64,000 nucleotides of DNA from an uncultured Algibacter sp. Lineage in GTDB: Bacteria; Bacteroidota; Bacteroidia; Flavobacteriales; Flavobacteriaceae. The notes under the pieces are model-generated. The model did not search any database and had not been told where the DNA came from. It was given only the letters and a program-made list of their open reading frames with translations. The stretch lies in NCBI RefSeq assembly GCF_947495675.1, contig NZ_CANLZX010000003.1:186001-250000 (forward strand), written 5' to 3'. The translations under genes and the position numbers were made by a program. The stretch's first letter is position 1. Each line of letters begins with the position of its first letter. Below, piece by piece: positions 10,409-19,235 of the stretch.

Positions 10409-11701
10409 ATGAAATATTTACCAATAAATAAATCACTTTTTGAAAAAAACAGAGCAAAATTTAGTGCTAAAATGAAACCTAAAAGTTTAGCCGTATTTAA
10501 CTCTAATGATATTTATCCAATAAGTGCAGATAGCACCATGCCATTTGAGCAACACAGAGATATTTTTTATTTAAGTGGTGTAGATCAAGAAGAAAGTATT
10601 CTTATACTTTTTCCTGATTGCCCAATTGCAAAACATCGTGAAATATTGTTTTTAAAAGAAACAAATGAACATATTGCCATATGGGAAGGTGAAAAGCTAA
10701 CTAAAGAAAAAGCTTTTGAAACTAGTGGTATTAAAACGGTTTATTGGCTTCAAGACATGGAAAAAATCATGTTTGAAATCATGACACAATGTAACACAAT
10801 TTACATTAATACAAACGAGCATTACCGCGCAAATGTTGAAACCGAAACACGCGAAGACCGATTTACTAAATGGCTAAAAAACAAATACCCTGCACATTCT
10901 GTAGCTAAGAGCAACCCTATAGTACAAGAATTACGATCTGTAAAAGAACCTGTTGAAATTGATTTGATTCAAAAAGCATGCGATATAACAGAAAAAGGTT
11001 TCCGTAGAATATTAGAGTTTGTTAAACCAGGTGTCTGGGAATATGAAATTGAAGCAGAATTTATACATGAGTTTTTAATTAATCGCTCTAAAAAGTTTGC
11101 TTACACGCCTATTATAGCTTCAGGAAATAATGCAAATGTGTTGCATTATATTGAGAACAATCAACAATGTAAAGACGGTGATTTGATTTTAATGGATGTA
11201 GGTGCAGAATATGCTAATTATTCAAGTGACATGACACGTAGTGTTCCTGTTTCTGGTCGGTTTTCTGAAAGACAAAAAGCAGTTTACAATGCTGTTCTTA
11301 AAGTTAAGAATGAAGCTACAAAAATGCTGATTCCTGGTACTGACTGGGCTAAATATCATATTGAAGTTGGAAAAATCATGACCAATGAATTATTAAACTT
11401 AGGTTTACTGGATAAAGCCGATGTACAAAATGAAAATCCAGAATGGCCAGCATATAAAAAATACTTTATGCATGGCACCAGTCATCATATGGGTTTAGAT
11501 ACTCATGATTATGGCATATTAACAGAACCTATGCAAGCAAATATGGTGTTTACAGTTGAACCAGGTATTTATATCCCAGATGAAGGTTTTGGGATAAGAC
11601 TAGAAGACGATGTGGTTATTCAAAAATCAGGGGAACCTATAAATTTAATGAAAAACATCCCTATAGAAGTTGAAGAGATTGAAAGTATAATGAATTTATA
11701 A
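10409..11701 (+). CDS. pepP: Aminopeptidase P family protein (M24B)
   Basis: The 430-residue cytosolic enzyme removes N-terminal residues before proline. An N-terminal creatinase-like domain (about 1-175) precedes the pita-bread fold. The five metal ligands are recognisable in LMDVGAEYANYSSDMTRSV (two Asp), HGTSHHMGLDTHD (His), FTVEPGIYIP (Glu) and IRLEDDVV (Glu). No signal peptide is visible. It is transcribed alone and convergently with lysC, with a shared bidirectional hairpin between them. Confidence 0.93.
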   Translation: MKYLPINKSLFEKNRAKFSAKMKPKSLAVFNSNDIYPISADSTMPFEQHRDIFYLSGVDQEESILILFPDCPIAKHREILFLKETNEHIAIWEGEKLTKEKAFETSGIKTVYWLQDMEKIMFEIMTQCNTIYINTNEHYRANVETETREDRFTKWLKNKYPAHSVAKSNPIVQELRSVKEPVEIDLIQKACDITEKGFRRILEFVKPGVWEYEIEAEFIHEFLINRSKKFAYTPIIASGNNANVLHYIENNQQCKDGDLILMDVGAEYANYSSDMTRSVPVSGRFSERQKAVYNAVLKVKNEATKMLIPGTDWAKYHIEVGKIMTNELLNLGLLDKADVQNENPEWPAYKKYFMHGTSHHMGLDTHDYGILTEPMQANMVFTVEPGIYIPDEGFGIRLEDDVVIQKSGEPINLMKNIPIEVEEIESIMNL

Positions 11702-11705
11702 AATT

Positions 11706-11734
11706 AAAAGGGTCGTTTTTTAAACGACCCTTTT
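11706..11734. terminator. Bidirectional terminator between pepP and lysC
   Basis: Arms AAAAGGGTCGTTT (11706-11718) and AAACGACCCTTTT (11722-11734) form a perfect 13-bp stem with a 3-base loop. A-rich and T-rich flanks let it act for both convergent genes. Confidence 0.88.
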
Positions 11735-11756
11735 TGCTAAACACTAATATTATAAT

Positions 11757-13085
11757 TTACAGAGTGACTAATTCAAATAAATAATTGTTTAGTTTTTGTA
11801 GTGTGTTAATTTTATCATTAGAATCTATTAATAAAGAAATATTATTGTTGCTTCCTCCATAAGAGATCATTCTAATTTTTACATCTTGCAATATTTGAAA
11901 CAGCTTATAAGTATCTTGATGATTTACTACTGATTGTCCAACCAAACAAACTATACTTTGGTTCCTATCAACATCAATGGAAGCTATTTTTTCTAATTCT
12001 ATTAATATTTTATCTAAGTTTTTATCATCATCAATTGTTAATGAAACCGCTACCTCTGATGTTGTAATCATATCAATAGACGTTTCATTGGTCGCAAAAA
12101 TCTCAAAAACCTTCTTTAAAAAACCATGTGCCTGTAACATTCTAGCCGATTTAATTTTAATAGCAGTAATGTTATCTTTCGCAGCTATGGCCTTAATTCC
12201 GTTTTCTGAAGTGTTACTAGAAATTAATGTACCATCTGCATCTGGTTTCATAGTATTTTTTAACCTAACAGGAATACTGTCTTTCCTAACTGGTGTTACT
12301 GTTTGTGGGTGCAAAATTTTAGCTCCAAAATAAGCCAACTCCGCAGCCTCTTCAAAAGATAAATTTGAAATAGCTTTAGTGTTCTCAACATATCTTGGGT
12401 CATTGTTATGCATACCATCAATATCTGTCCAGATTTGAACCTCTTCAGCTTTAATTGCTGCCCCAATAATAGTTGCGGTATAATCACTACCACCACGTTG
12501 CAGGTTTGAAATTTCACCTTGATCATCAAGACAAATAAAACCTTGAGTTACATATATTTCTGAATCATCAGCTTTATCTAAAACACTTTTAAACTGAGTT
12601 TCTATATAACTGGAATCAGGCTCTTTAAATGCATCAATTCTCATAAAATCTAACGCTGGCAATAACGTTGAACTAATGTTTTCCTGTTTTAAATAGCTGT
12701 TAAACATATAAGTTGAAAGCAATTCACCTTGAGCTAATATTTTGTTTTCTAAAGTTTCAGAAAAGTTTACATCTGTACACTTTACTAACAATTCAAAAAT
12801 ACCAGAAACATAATTTTTAACATTAGTATTTAAAAACGTATCATTTAATAAATTATCAATAGTTACAAAATATGCTTCATGTAAGTTGTTTATCTTATCT
12901 ATAGCATTGTTTGATTCACCTATCTTAATATCATTTGCAATGGCAACTAATTGATTTGTTGTACCAGACATTGCTGAAAGCACTACTACTTTCTTACTTC
13001 CGTCGTTAATTATATTTTTAACGTTACTCATGTTTTTAACAGAGCCTACAGAAGTTCCTCCAAATTTTAATACTTTCATTTTCAC
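11757..13085 (-). CDS. lysC: Aspartate kinase
   Basis: The 442-residue monofunctional enzyme phosphorylates aspartate, the first step to lysine/DAP, threonine and methionine. The kinase signature KFGGTSVGS is at the N terminus, and RGGSDYTATIIGAAI and IWTDIDGMHNNDPR mark the catalytic core. The C-terminal 150 or so residues carry two ACT-like regulatory modules (for example ITAIKIKSARMLQAHGFLKKVFEIF). The preferred start could be either Met1 or Met3 (MKMKVLKFGG). It is divergent from a gene for a separate ACT-domain protein, which may relate to its control. Confidence 0.94.
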   Translation of the reverse strand: MKMKVLKFGGTSVGSVKNMSNVKNIINDGSKKVVVLSAMSGTTNQLVAIANDIKIGESNNAIDKINNLHEAYFVTIDNLLNDTFLNTNVKNYVSGIFELLVKCTDVNFSETLENKILAQGELLSTYMFNSYLKQENISSTLLPALDFMRIDAFKEPDSSYIETQFKSVLDKADDSEIYVTQGFICLDDQGEISNLQRGGSDYTATIIGAAIKAEEVQIWTDIDGMHNNDPRYVENTKAISNLSFEEAAELAYFGAKILHPQTVTPVRKDSIPVRLKNTMKPDADGTLISSNTSENGIKAIAAKDNITAIKIKSARMLQAHGFLKKVFEIFATNETSIDMITTSEVAVSLTIDDDKNLDKILIELEKIASIDVDRNQSIVCLVGQSVVNHQDTYKLFQILQDVKIRMISYGGSNNNISLLIDSNDKINTLQKLNNYLFELVTL

Positions 13086-13196
13086 TAATTTGTATTACAA
13101 AACTATAACTCATTTACGAAACAACTATATTTTTAATAAAAAAAAGTTATTTTTACACAAATTGTTAAATAATTAACATTAAAGTTAGCGTAACAC

Positions 13197-13853
13197 ATGA
13201 AAACAGTATCAAACTGTGTTGAAGATATTTTAATAACTCAGCCTTATTTAGAAGAAGCACTATCTAGGAATATAATAAATTTTAGTGCCCTTGCCATAGA
13301 ACTTGTAGAGCCTATAAGTAAAATGCTTAAAAAAGATGTAAAACCCGGAGCCATAATGATGGCATTAAGGCGTTATAATCCGCCAGTAACTTTGGGTAAT
13401 TCTATTAAAATGAAACGAGTTATACAAAACCTTGGTGATATAACAGTTCGCTCTAATCTTACCGACTTTACTGTTAGAAATTCAACCACATTAATTGATA
13501 ATCATGCCAAAATTCTAGAGCGTATTAATAAAGAAGACAAATTGTTTTATGCTTTTACACGCGGAATTCACGAAAGTAACATTGTAGTTTCAAGTAGTTT
13601 GAATGATTTTATTAATGAACATCTTGGAAACGAAACCTTTATTGCTGTACAAGAAAATTTATCTGCCATAAGCATTAACCTTCCTCAAGACAACTCAAAA
13701 ATAGCAGGTTTATACTATCATTTTTTTAAACGATTAGCCTGGGAAGGAATTGTTTTATATGAGGTTTTATCTACTACTAACGAGTTTACAATTTTAGTTG
13801 AAGACGAATTTGTAGACAAAGCTTTTACAGCTATAAAAAAGGTTAAATCTTAA
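13197..13853 (+). CDS. Stand-alone ACT-domain protein of the aspartokinase type
   Basis: The 218-residue protein has no kinase domain. Its C-terminal 75 residues (ENLSAISINLP ... LAWEGIVLYEVLSTTNEFTILVEDE) closely resemble the ACT modules of aspartokinases. The N-terminal part (about 1-75) is helical with KPGAIMMALRRYNPP, possibly a DNA-binding or dimerisation segment. Related genes are often mislabelled aspartate kinase. It is transcribed away from lysC across a 111-base AT-rich gap, so a role as an amino-acid sensor for lysC or its pathway is plausible but inferred. Its stop overlaps the brnQ stop by 4 bases on the other strand. Confidence 0.7.
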   Translation: MKTVSNCVEDILITQPYLEEALSRNIINFSALAIELVEPISKMLKKDVKPGAIMMALRRYNPPVTLGNSIKMKRVIQNLGDITVRSNLTDFTVRNSTTLIDNHAKILERINKEDKLFYAFTRGIHESNIVVSSSLNDFINEHLGNETFIAVQENLSAISINLPQDNSKIAGLYYHFFKRLAWEGIVLYEVLSTTNEFTILVEDEFVDKAFTAIKKVKS

Positions 13854-15130
13854 TTACTTTTTATACTTTTTTCAAAAATATTCACCAATATAAAAGTAGC
13901 TATAGCAGGCATAACCCACCCTAAATTTTGGTGTGCTAAAGGAATTATTAATTTAATAGGTTCTAAATTTTCAGCAGGTATTACAAATCCTAAAAAATCT
14001 GGAATACTAAAAATAAAAGTTATTAAAACAACCCATTTAAACACAAGTGCTGATGCTAATTTTTCTGGAATTATATTTAATAAAATAAGTACAATACACA
14101 GCGGATAAATAAACATTAAGACTGGTAAAGCAATATCTATAATATACTTTACATCCATTTGCCCAATTCCTATACCAACTATGCAGCAAAAAATTGCAGT
14201 TAATAGATACGCATTTTTAAAGGTTTTAAAATAGGCTTTAAAAAAATCTGCAAAACTAACAATAATAGCTATGGCTGTTGTAAAACATGCTACAGCTATT
14301 AGAATACTTAAAAAGGTTGAACCAATTTCCCCTAAAGTTTTCACAGCTAGTCCAGAGAGTAAATCAGTTCTAGATATATTATTATCAAATTGCCCATTAT
14401 AAAAAGCCCCTACTGCGATTAAACCTGCATAAACAATCAACAATCCAAACATGGCAATTAACCCAGATTTGGCAACCATTCTTTTTTTCTCAGTAAACGA
14501 TAACACATTTTTAGAATTATTAATGGATACTAAAACAACACCACCCATAATGATTCCCGCCATAGCATCATAAGTCTGATAACCTTCCAGTAATCCACTT
14601 ATAATTGGCAATTCAAAACTTGATGGATTCATCTTTGTTGCTGGAGAAAGAACACCAATAACAATTATAGCCAATACTATTAAAACAATTATTGGAGTTA
14701 AATATTTGCCAAGTATACTTAATACTTTATTTCTGTTCATTACAAAAACAAATACTAATACAAAATATACTACACTAGTAAGTAAAGAACTTGTACCAAA
14801 AAATGGTGCAATTGCCATTTCATGAGTAACTGCTGCGGTACGCGGACATGGCAAAGCAACCGTAATAGCAAATAGACAAAAACAAAAAATAAGGCTAAAA
14901 ATTGGTGACACTTTTTTTCCAAAATCAAACATCGTACCTTGTAATCTAGCGTGTGCAAAAATAGCTAGCAAGGGAATTATAGTTGCAGATATTATAAACC
15001 CTAGAGTTACTAACCACCAGTCTGTCCCAGATTTAAAACCTAACAACGGCGGTAAAACTAAATTTCCTGCTCCAAAAAAGCCAGCAAATAAAGCAAACCC
15101 AAATACAAATGTTTCTTTAGTTTTATTCAT
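13850..15130 (-). CDS. brnQ: Branched-chain amino acid transport system II carrier protein
   Basis: The 426-residue integral membrane protein has about 12 hydrophobic helices and the LIVCS-family N terminus (FVFGFALFAGFFGAGNLVLPPLLG, seen near residues 9-32 and continuing into the first helices). It would import Leu, Ile or Val with Na+ or H+. The hallmark PCPRTAAV-like loop is present as LPCPRTAAVTHEMA. It is divergent from the alpha/beta hydrolase gene with only 35 bases between the two starts. Confidence 0.93.
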   Translation of the reverse strand: MNKTKETFVFGFALFAGFFGAGNLVLPPLLGFKSGTDWWLVTLGFIISATIIPLLAIFAHARLQGTMFDFGKKVSPIFSLIFCFCLFAITVALPCPRTAAVTHEMAIAPFFGTSSLLTSVVYFVLVFVFVMNRNKVLSILGKYLTPIIVLIVLAIIVIGVLSPATKMNPSSFELPIISGLLEGYQTYDAMAGIIMGGVVLVSINNSKNVLSFTEKKRMVAKSGLIAMFGLLIVYAGLIAVGAFYNGQFDNNISRTDLLSGLAVKTLGEIGSTFLSILIAVACFTTAIAIIVSFADFFKAYFKTFKNAYLLTAIFCCIVGIGIGQMDVKYIIDIALPVLMFIYPLCIVLILLNIIPEKLASALVFKWVVLITFIFSIPDFLGFVIPAENLEPIKLIIPLAHQNLGWVMPAIATFILVNIFEKSIKSN

Positions 15131-15165
15131 GTTATGATTTTATCTTTGCCTAAGATAAATTAAAA

Positions 15166-15942
15166 ATGATTTTAGAGCATAAGGGCATCAATATTTTTTA
15201 TACTGATGAAGGTTTAGGAAATACAATTATATTACTTCATGGCTTTTTAGAAAATGCTTCTATGTGGAATCCTTTCATTGCTAAGCTTTCTCAGAAAAAT
15301 AGAGTTGTTACTATAGATTTATTAGGACATGGTAAAACGGGTTGCCTTGGTTATGTTCATACCATGGAACTAATGGCTGAAACTGTTAAAGCTGTATTAC
15401 ATCATTTAAAAATAAACAAATCAACTTTCATAGGTCACTCTATGGGTGGTTATGTAGCACTTGCTTTTGCAGAAAAAAACCCAGAAGCTATAAATAGTTT
15501 ATGTTTGATGAATTCTACTCCAAATGCCGATACTAAAGAAAAGCAAGAGAATAGAGATCGCGCCATTTTAGCTGTTAAAAAAAATCATAAAACATTTATT
15601 AGAATGGCAATTGGGAATTTGTTTAGTCCCGAAAACAGGACCATTTTTTCTGAAAAAATAAAAATTATTATTAAAGATGCACAGCTAACACCATTGCAAG
15701 GTATAATAGCTGCACTTGAGGGAATGAAAATTAGGAAAGACAGACAAATGATTTTCCATTCTGCTCCTTATAAAAAAATGCTAATTGTTAGTAAAAAGGA
15801 CCCCGTTTTAAATTACAAACAGTTAATATCTCAATTAAAAAACACCAACATAAAAATAGTTGAATTTCCTGACGGACACATGAGTCACATTGAGAACGAA
15901 TTATTATTCCTACAAAATATAGTGCATTTCATCGAAAATTAA
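15166..15942 (+). CDS. Alpha/beta hydrolase
   Basis: The 258-residue protein has the classical fold: oxyanion loop LLHGFLENASMW (about 24-34), nucleophile elbow GHSMGG with Ser92, and catalytic His in the C-terminal PDGHMSHIE (His238). The acid is probably the Asp in KKDPVLNY. It lacks a signal peptide, so it acts in the cytosol. A TATCTTTG box at 15141-15148 fits a -7 element. Families that look like this include esterases, haloperoxidase-like enzymes and MenH; the sequence does not decide between them. The last 17 bases overlap the RTCGA motif placed before the next gene. Confidence 0.88.
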   Translation: MILEHKGINIFYTDEGLGNTIILLHGFLENASMWNPFIAKLSQKNRVVTIDLLGHGKTGCLGYVHTMELMAETVKAVLHHLKINKSTFIGHSMGGYVALAFAEKNPEAINSLCLMNSTPNADTKEKQENRDRAILAVKKNHKTFIRMAIGNLFSPENRTIFSEKIKIIIKDAQLTPLQGIIAALEGMKIRKDRQMIFHSAPYKKMLIVSKKDPVLNYKQLISQLKNTNIKIVEFPDGHMSHIENELLFLQNIVHFIEN

Positions 15943-15956
15943 TAACTTTTTATCGA
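15926..15956 (+). promoter_or_regulatory. Candidate LytTR-like site, RTCGA direct repeat at 21 bp
   Basis: ATCGA occurs at 15931-15935 and again at 15952-15956, exactly 21 bases apart and on the same strand. It lies 48-73 bases before the first zinc-ribbon gene. The first half and its flank (AGTGCATTTCATCGAAAAT) match the site before the third paralog at 17 of 19 positions. The 21-bp period is what is known for LytTR-type regulators; regulator identity is inference. Confidence 0.45.
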
Positions 15957-16003
15957 TTTATTTGTTTTTTTTTGTATTTTTATATAAGCCAAATCAATAA
16001 ATC

Positions 16004-16258
16004 ATGAAAAAACCTACTTCGATCCCTAAATTATATTGTAATTTTTTTGGACATGATTATGAAGTTACTAAACGTGTAACTTATCATGTTAAAGAATATA
16101 CTTGTAGACATTGTAAAAAAGAATTAACAACTAATAGTAATGGTAAATTAATAGAGCTTACTCCTAAATTTAAAGAGATAAACAATATCCTAGGTCAGAT
16201 TCATACCTCAAGAACTGAACGTTTAAAGAAAAAAACTATCTCTTCGTCGATTTATTAA
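16004..16258 (+). CDS. Small zinc-ribbon-like protein, paralog 1
   Basis: This 84-residue cytosolic protein of unknown function has a C-x4-H motif (Cys12, His17 in YCNFFGHDY) and a C-x2-C motif (Cys34, Cys37 in TCRHCKK), a likely treble-clef or ribbon zinc site. After it comes a basic, helical tail. It is a near duplicate of the next gene: the DNA around 16077-16118 is almost identical to that around 16388-16429, so the duplication is recent. A third, divergent copy lies at 22556. Possible roles are a nucleic-acid or protein adaptor; nothing in the sequence fixes this. Confidence 0.75.
   Translation: MKKPTSIPKLYCNFFGHDYEVTKRVTYHVKEYTCRHCKKELTTNSNGKLIELTPKFKEINNILGQIHTSRTERLKKKTISSSIY
16242..16254 (+). 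promoter_or_regulatory. Candidate RTCGA site before zinc-ribbon paralog 2
   Basis: CTTCGTCGATTTA overlaps the end of the first paralog and lies about 80 bases before the second. It resembles the other sites, but I see no second half 21-23 bases away on either side. Confidence 0.3.
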
Positions 16259-16331
16259 CCACTTACTAACATAATAGTTTGGTTTTTAATACTTTTAAGG
16301 GTCTCTCTTAAATTAATTAATTTGAAATTAA

Positions 16332-16592
16332 ATGAAAAACATTCAGTGCAAAGTATTTGGTCATGACTATAAAGTGACCAGAAACGTGACTTATCATGTT
16401 AAAGAATATACTTGTAAAAATTGTAAAAGAGAGCTTACTACAAGTGGTAATGGTAACTTAACCGAACTAACTCCAAAATTTAGAGAAATAAATGATGTTT
16501 TAGAGCGCATTCATCACAGACGTATAATGAGAATAAATTCTAAAAACCATAACACAAGCAACCTAAAAGAAATAAAATTACGTATTGCTTAG
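16332..16592 (+). CDS. Small zinc-ribbon-like protein, paralog 2
   Basis: The 86-residue protein is closely similar to the preceding one over its first 65 residues, with the same C-x4-H (QCKVFGHDY) and C-x2-C (TCKNCKR) ligands and the same TYHVKEYTC core and LTPKF.EIN segment. The tails differ: this one is Arg/Asn-rich and highly basic. Codon use and base composition match the surroundings, so duplication in place is likelier than transfer. It converges on thiL with 9 bases between stops. Function unknown. Confidence 0.75.
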   Translation: MKNIQCKVFGHDYKVTRNVTYHVKEYTCKNCKRELTTSGNGNLTELTPKFREINDVLERIHHRRIMRINSKNHNTSNLKEIKLRIA

Positions 16593-16601
16593 AGAGCGCG
16601 C

Positions 16602-17648
16602 TTAACTATTAAAGTTTTTCCATCCCTGAGCTTTTACAGGAATTCTTGTGTCTGCTCTTGTAACTAAATGAACACCTTCTTTTTCCTCTTTAATAAATCC
16701 TATAACTGTTAAATTAGGATTAGCTTTTATTTTAGGAAAATCATCTTGAGAAATAGTAAACAGCAATTCATAATCTTCACCTCCATTTAAAGCTACTGTT
16801 GTGCTATCAATATCAAACTCCTCACATGTTGATATTACTTGAGGATCTAAGGGAATTTTTTCTTCATAAATATCACAACCTACTTTGCTTTGTTTACATA
16901 TATGAATAATTTCAGACGATAAACCATCACTTACATCTATCATTGATGTTGGCTTAACATTTAAATCACTTAATAATTTAACAATATCTTGTCTTGCTTC
17001 AGGTTTTAACTGTCTTTCAATTATATAAGAATAAATCTCTAAATCTGGCTGGCTATTTGGGTTTACTTTATATACTTCTTTTTCTCTTTCTAAAACTTGA
17101 AGCCCCATGTAAGCACCTCCCAAATCTCCCGAAACCACTAATAAATCATTTGGTTTGGCTCCACTTCTATAAACAACATTATCACTTTCTATTTCACCAA
17201 TAGCAGTAACTGATATTAACAGACCTGTATTAGATGATGTTGTATCGCCCCCAATAAGATCAACATTATATATTTTTGTTGCTGTTTCAATTCCTGCATA
17301 TAAATCCTCTAAAGCCTCTAAAGGAAACCTATTAGATACAGCAATTGATACAGTTACTTGAGTTGCTTTGGCATTCATTGCATACACATCAGATAAATTA
17401 ACCATAATAGCTTTATACCCCAAATGCTTTAATGGCACATAACTTAAATCAAAATGCACACCTTCAATAAGTAAATCTGTTGTTACAACTACTTTTTTCT
17501 TATCGAAGTTTAAAACTGCAGCATCATCGCCAACACCTTTTATAGTAGAGTTTTGTTTTATTTTAAAATGCTTTGTTAAATGGTCAATTAATCCAAATTC
17601 ACCTAAATCACTCAATTGAGTTCGTTGTTGATTTTTATCTTCTATCAT
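16602..17648 (-). CDS. thiL: Thiamine-monophosphate kinase
   Basis: The 348-residue PurM/AIR-synthase-fold enzyme makes thiamine diphosphate from thiamine monophosphate and ATP. Metal and phosphate-binding motifs are clear: GVGDDAAVL near residue 40, TTDLLIEGVHFDL, DLIGGDTTSS, SMIDVSDGLSSEI and GGEDYELLFTI. A TATTTTTG -7-type box lies on the minus strand at 17660-17653, only 5 bases before the ATG, so the transcript may be leaderless. It is flanked by unrelated genes on the opposite strand. Confidence 0.95.
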   Translation of the reverse strand: MIEDKNQQRTQLSDLGEFGLIDHLTKHFKIKQNSTIKGVGDDAAVLNFDKKKVVVTTDLLIEGVHFDLSYVPLKHLGYKAIMVNLSDVYAMNAKATQVTVSIAVSNRFPLEALEDLYAGIETATKIYNVDLIGGDTTSSNTGLLISVTAIGEIESDNVVYRSGAKPNDLLVVSGDLGGAYMGLQVLEREKEVYKVNPNSQPDLEIYSYIIERQLKPEARQDIVKLLSDLNVKPTSMIDVSDGLSSEIIHICKQSKVGCDIYEEKIPLDPQVISTCEEFDIDSTTVALNGGEDYELLFTISQDDFPKIKANPNLTVIGFIKEEKEGVHLVTRADTRIPVKAQGWKNFNS

Positions 17649-17731
17649 ATTGCAAAAATAAGAACCTATATTTGTTTTTACTATCTTTATACTAAAACTA
17701 AACCTATTTAGTTATAATATTAAAAATTTAT

Positions 17732-19234
17732 ATGAAATTTCTACGCCCTTTTTATGCTATTTTAATAGTATGCTTTTTTATTTTCAACACTCAATCTTGC
17801 AATGACGAACCTGTTGAAATTATTCCTATTGTTGATACTGATAATGATGGGATCGAAGACAATCTAGATAACTGTCCTACAGTAGAAAACCCAAATCAAG
17901 AAGATAGTGATAACGATGGTATAGGCGATTTATGTGATATTGAAACAAATGCTGCTGATTCTGATAACGATGGTATAGCAGATAGTGATGATAATTGCTT
18001 AGAATTTGCAAACCCAAACCAAGAAGACCAAGATAACGATGGTATTGGAGATTTATGCGACCCGGATTTTAATGACCCTAACACACCATTAGCCAAATGC
18101 GAAGATGGTTTTGCAGGCATTTATCCTTGTAATGATTATGATTTAATGGCGCATGTTCCATTGAATATATTTGGAGCTGCAGAAGGGAATGATTGTTGGG
18201 GCTGGACTGATAGTACAACTGGTAAAGAATATGCTTTAATGGCTACTTCGCACAATACATCATTTATAGATATAACAAAGCCTAACGAACCTATTTACTT
18301 AGGCAACCTTCCAACGGCAACAACAAGTAGCCCATGGCGTGATGTTAAAGTTTATAAAGACCACGCCTTTATTGTTGCAGATTGTAGTTTTGGCGACCCT
18401 ACTTGTAATGACGATCATGGTATGCAGGTATTTGATTTAACACGTTTAAGAAATGTACCTAACCCACCTGAAACATTTAATGCTGACACACATTTTACCG
18501 AATTTGGTAAAGCTCACAATATTGTAATTAATGAAGATAGTGGTTATGCGTATATAGTTGGAGCCAATAGAAGTTCCACTTATGCAGGCGGACCCATTTT
18601 TATAAATATTCAAGACCCTAAAAACCCTGTTTCAGAAGGTGGCTTTAAAGAAGGTGGTTATTCTCATGATGCACAAGTTGTAACTTACAATGGTCCAGAT
18701 ACTGATTATTCTGGTAAAGAAATTTTAATTGGCAGTAACGAAAATGAAGTTGTAATTGCCGATGTTACAGATAAATCTAGCCCAAAAATTATTTCAACTA
18801 TTAGCTATAGTAATGTGTGGTATGCACATCAAGGTTGGTTTTCTCAGGACATGAAATATTTTATTTTAGGTGACGAACTTGATGAGTTTAGAGCTGGTGG
18901 AAATACAAGAACTATTGTTTTTGATTTTACAGATTTGGATAATCCTGCCTTTCATTTTGATTATTTTGGTACTAGTGCAGCTGTAGATCATAATGGTTAT
19001 GTTAATAATAACACTTATTATTTTGCAAACTACAGAGCTGGTGTACGTATGTTAGATATAACAAATATTGGAAGTAGCTCTTTTACTGAAGTTGGTTATT
19101 TTGACACATACCCAACTGATAATGCTACAGAATTTAATGGAGCTTGGAATGTTTACCCTTATTTTAACAGCGGAAATATAATAGTAAGCGACATTGAAAG
19201 AGGGTTGTTTGTTATTAGAAAAAGTGGTACTTAA
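17732..19234 (+). CDS. Choice-of-anchor B family lipoprotein with thrombospondin type 3 repeats
   Basis: The 500-residue exported protein has a lipobox (NTQSC, Cys23). Next is a calcium-binding thrombospondin type 3 stretch (about 36-115) with repeated DxDNDGIxDxxDNC units. Then a beta-propeller-like region carries LVIVD-type repeats: [42 protein letters not shown] and [10 protein letters not shown]. The choice-of-anchor B family is named from such proteins. It starts a four-gene run ending in MbnP and MbnH homologs, with a 1-base gap to the next gene. A TATATTTG box at 17667-17674 may be its -7 element. The biochemical role is unknown; a surface scaffold is a reasonable guess. Confidence 0.82.
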   Translation: MKFLRPFYAILIVCFFIFNTQSCNDEPVEIIPIVDTDNDGIEDNLDNCPTVENPNQEDSDNDGIGDLCDIETNAADSDNDGIADSDDNCLEFANPNQEDQDNDGIGDLCDPDFNDPNTPLAKCEDGFAGIYPCNDYDLMAHVPLNIFGAAEGNDCWGWTDSTTGKEYALMATSHNTSFIDITKPNEPIYLGNLPTATTSSPWRDVKVYKDHAFIVADCSFGDPTCNDDHGMQVFDLTRLRNVPNPPETFNADTHFTEFGKAHNIVINEDSGYAYIVGANRSSTYAGGPIFINIQDPKNPVSEGGFKEGGYSHDAQVVTYNGPDTDYSGKEILIGSNENEVVIADVTDKSSPKIISTISYSNVWYAHQGWFSQDMKYFILGDELDEFRAGGNTRTIVFDFTDLDNPAFHFDYFGTSAAVDHNGYVNNNTYYFANYRAGVRMLDITNIGSSSFTEVGYFDTYPTDNATEFNGAWNVYPYFNSGNIIVSDIERGLFVIRKSGT

Positions 19235-19235
19235 A

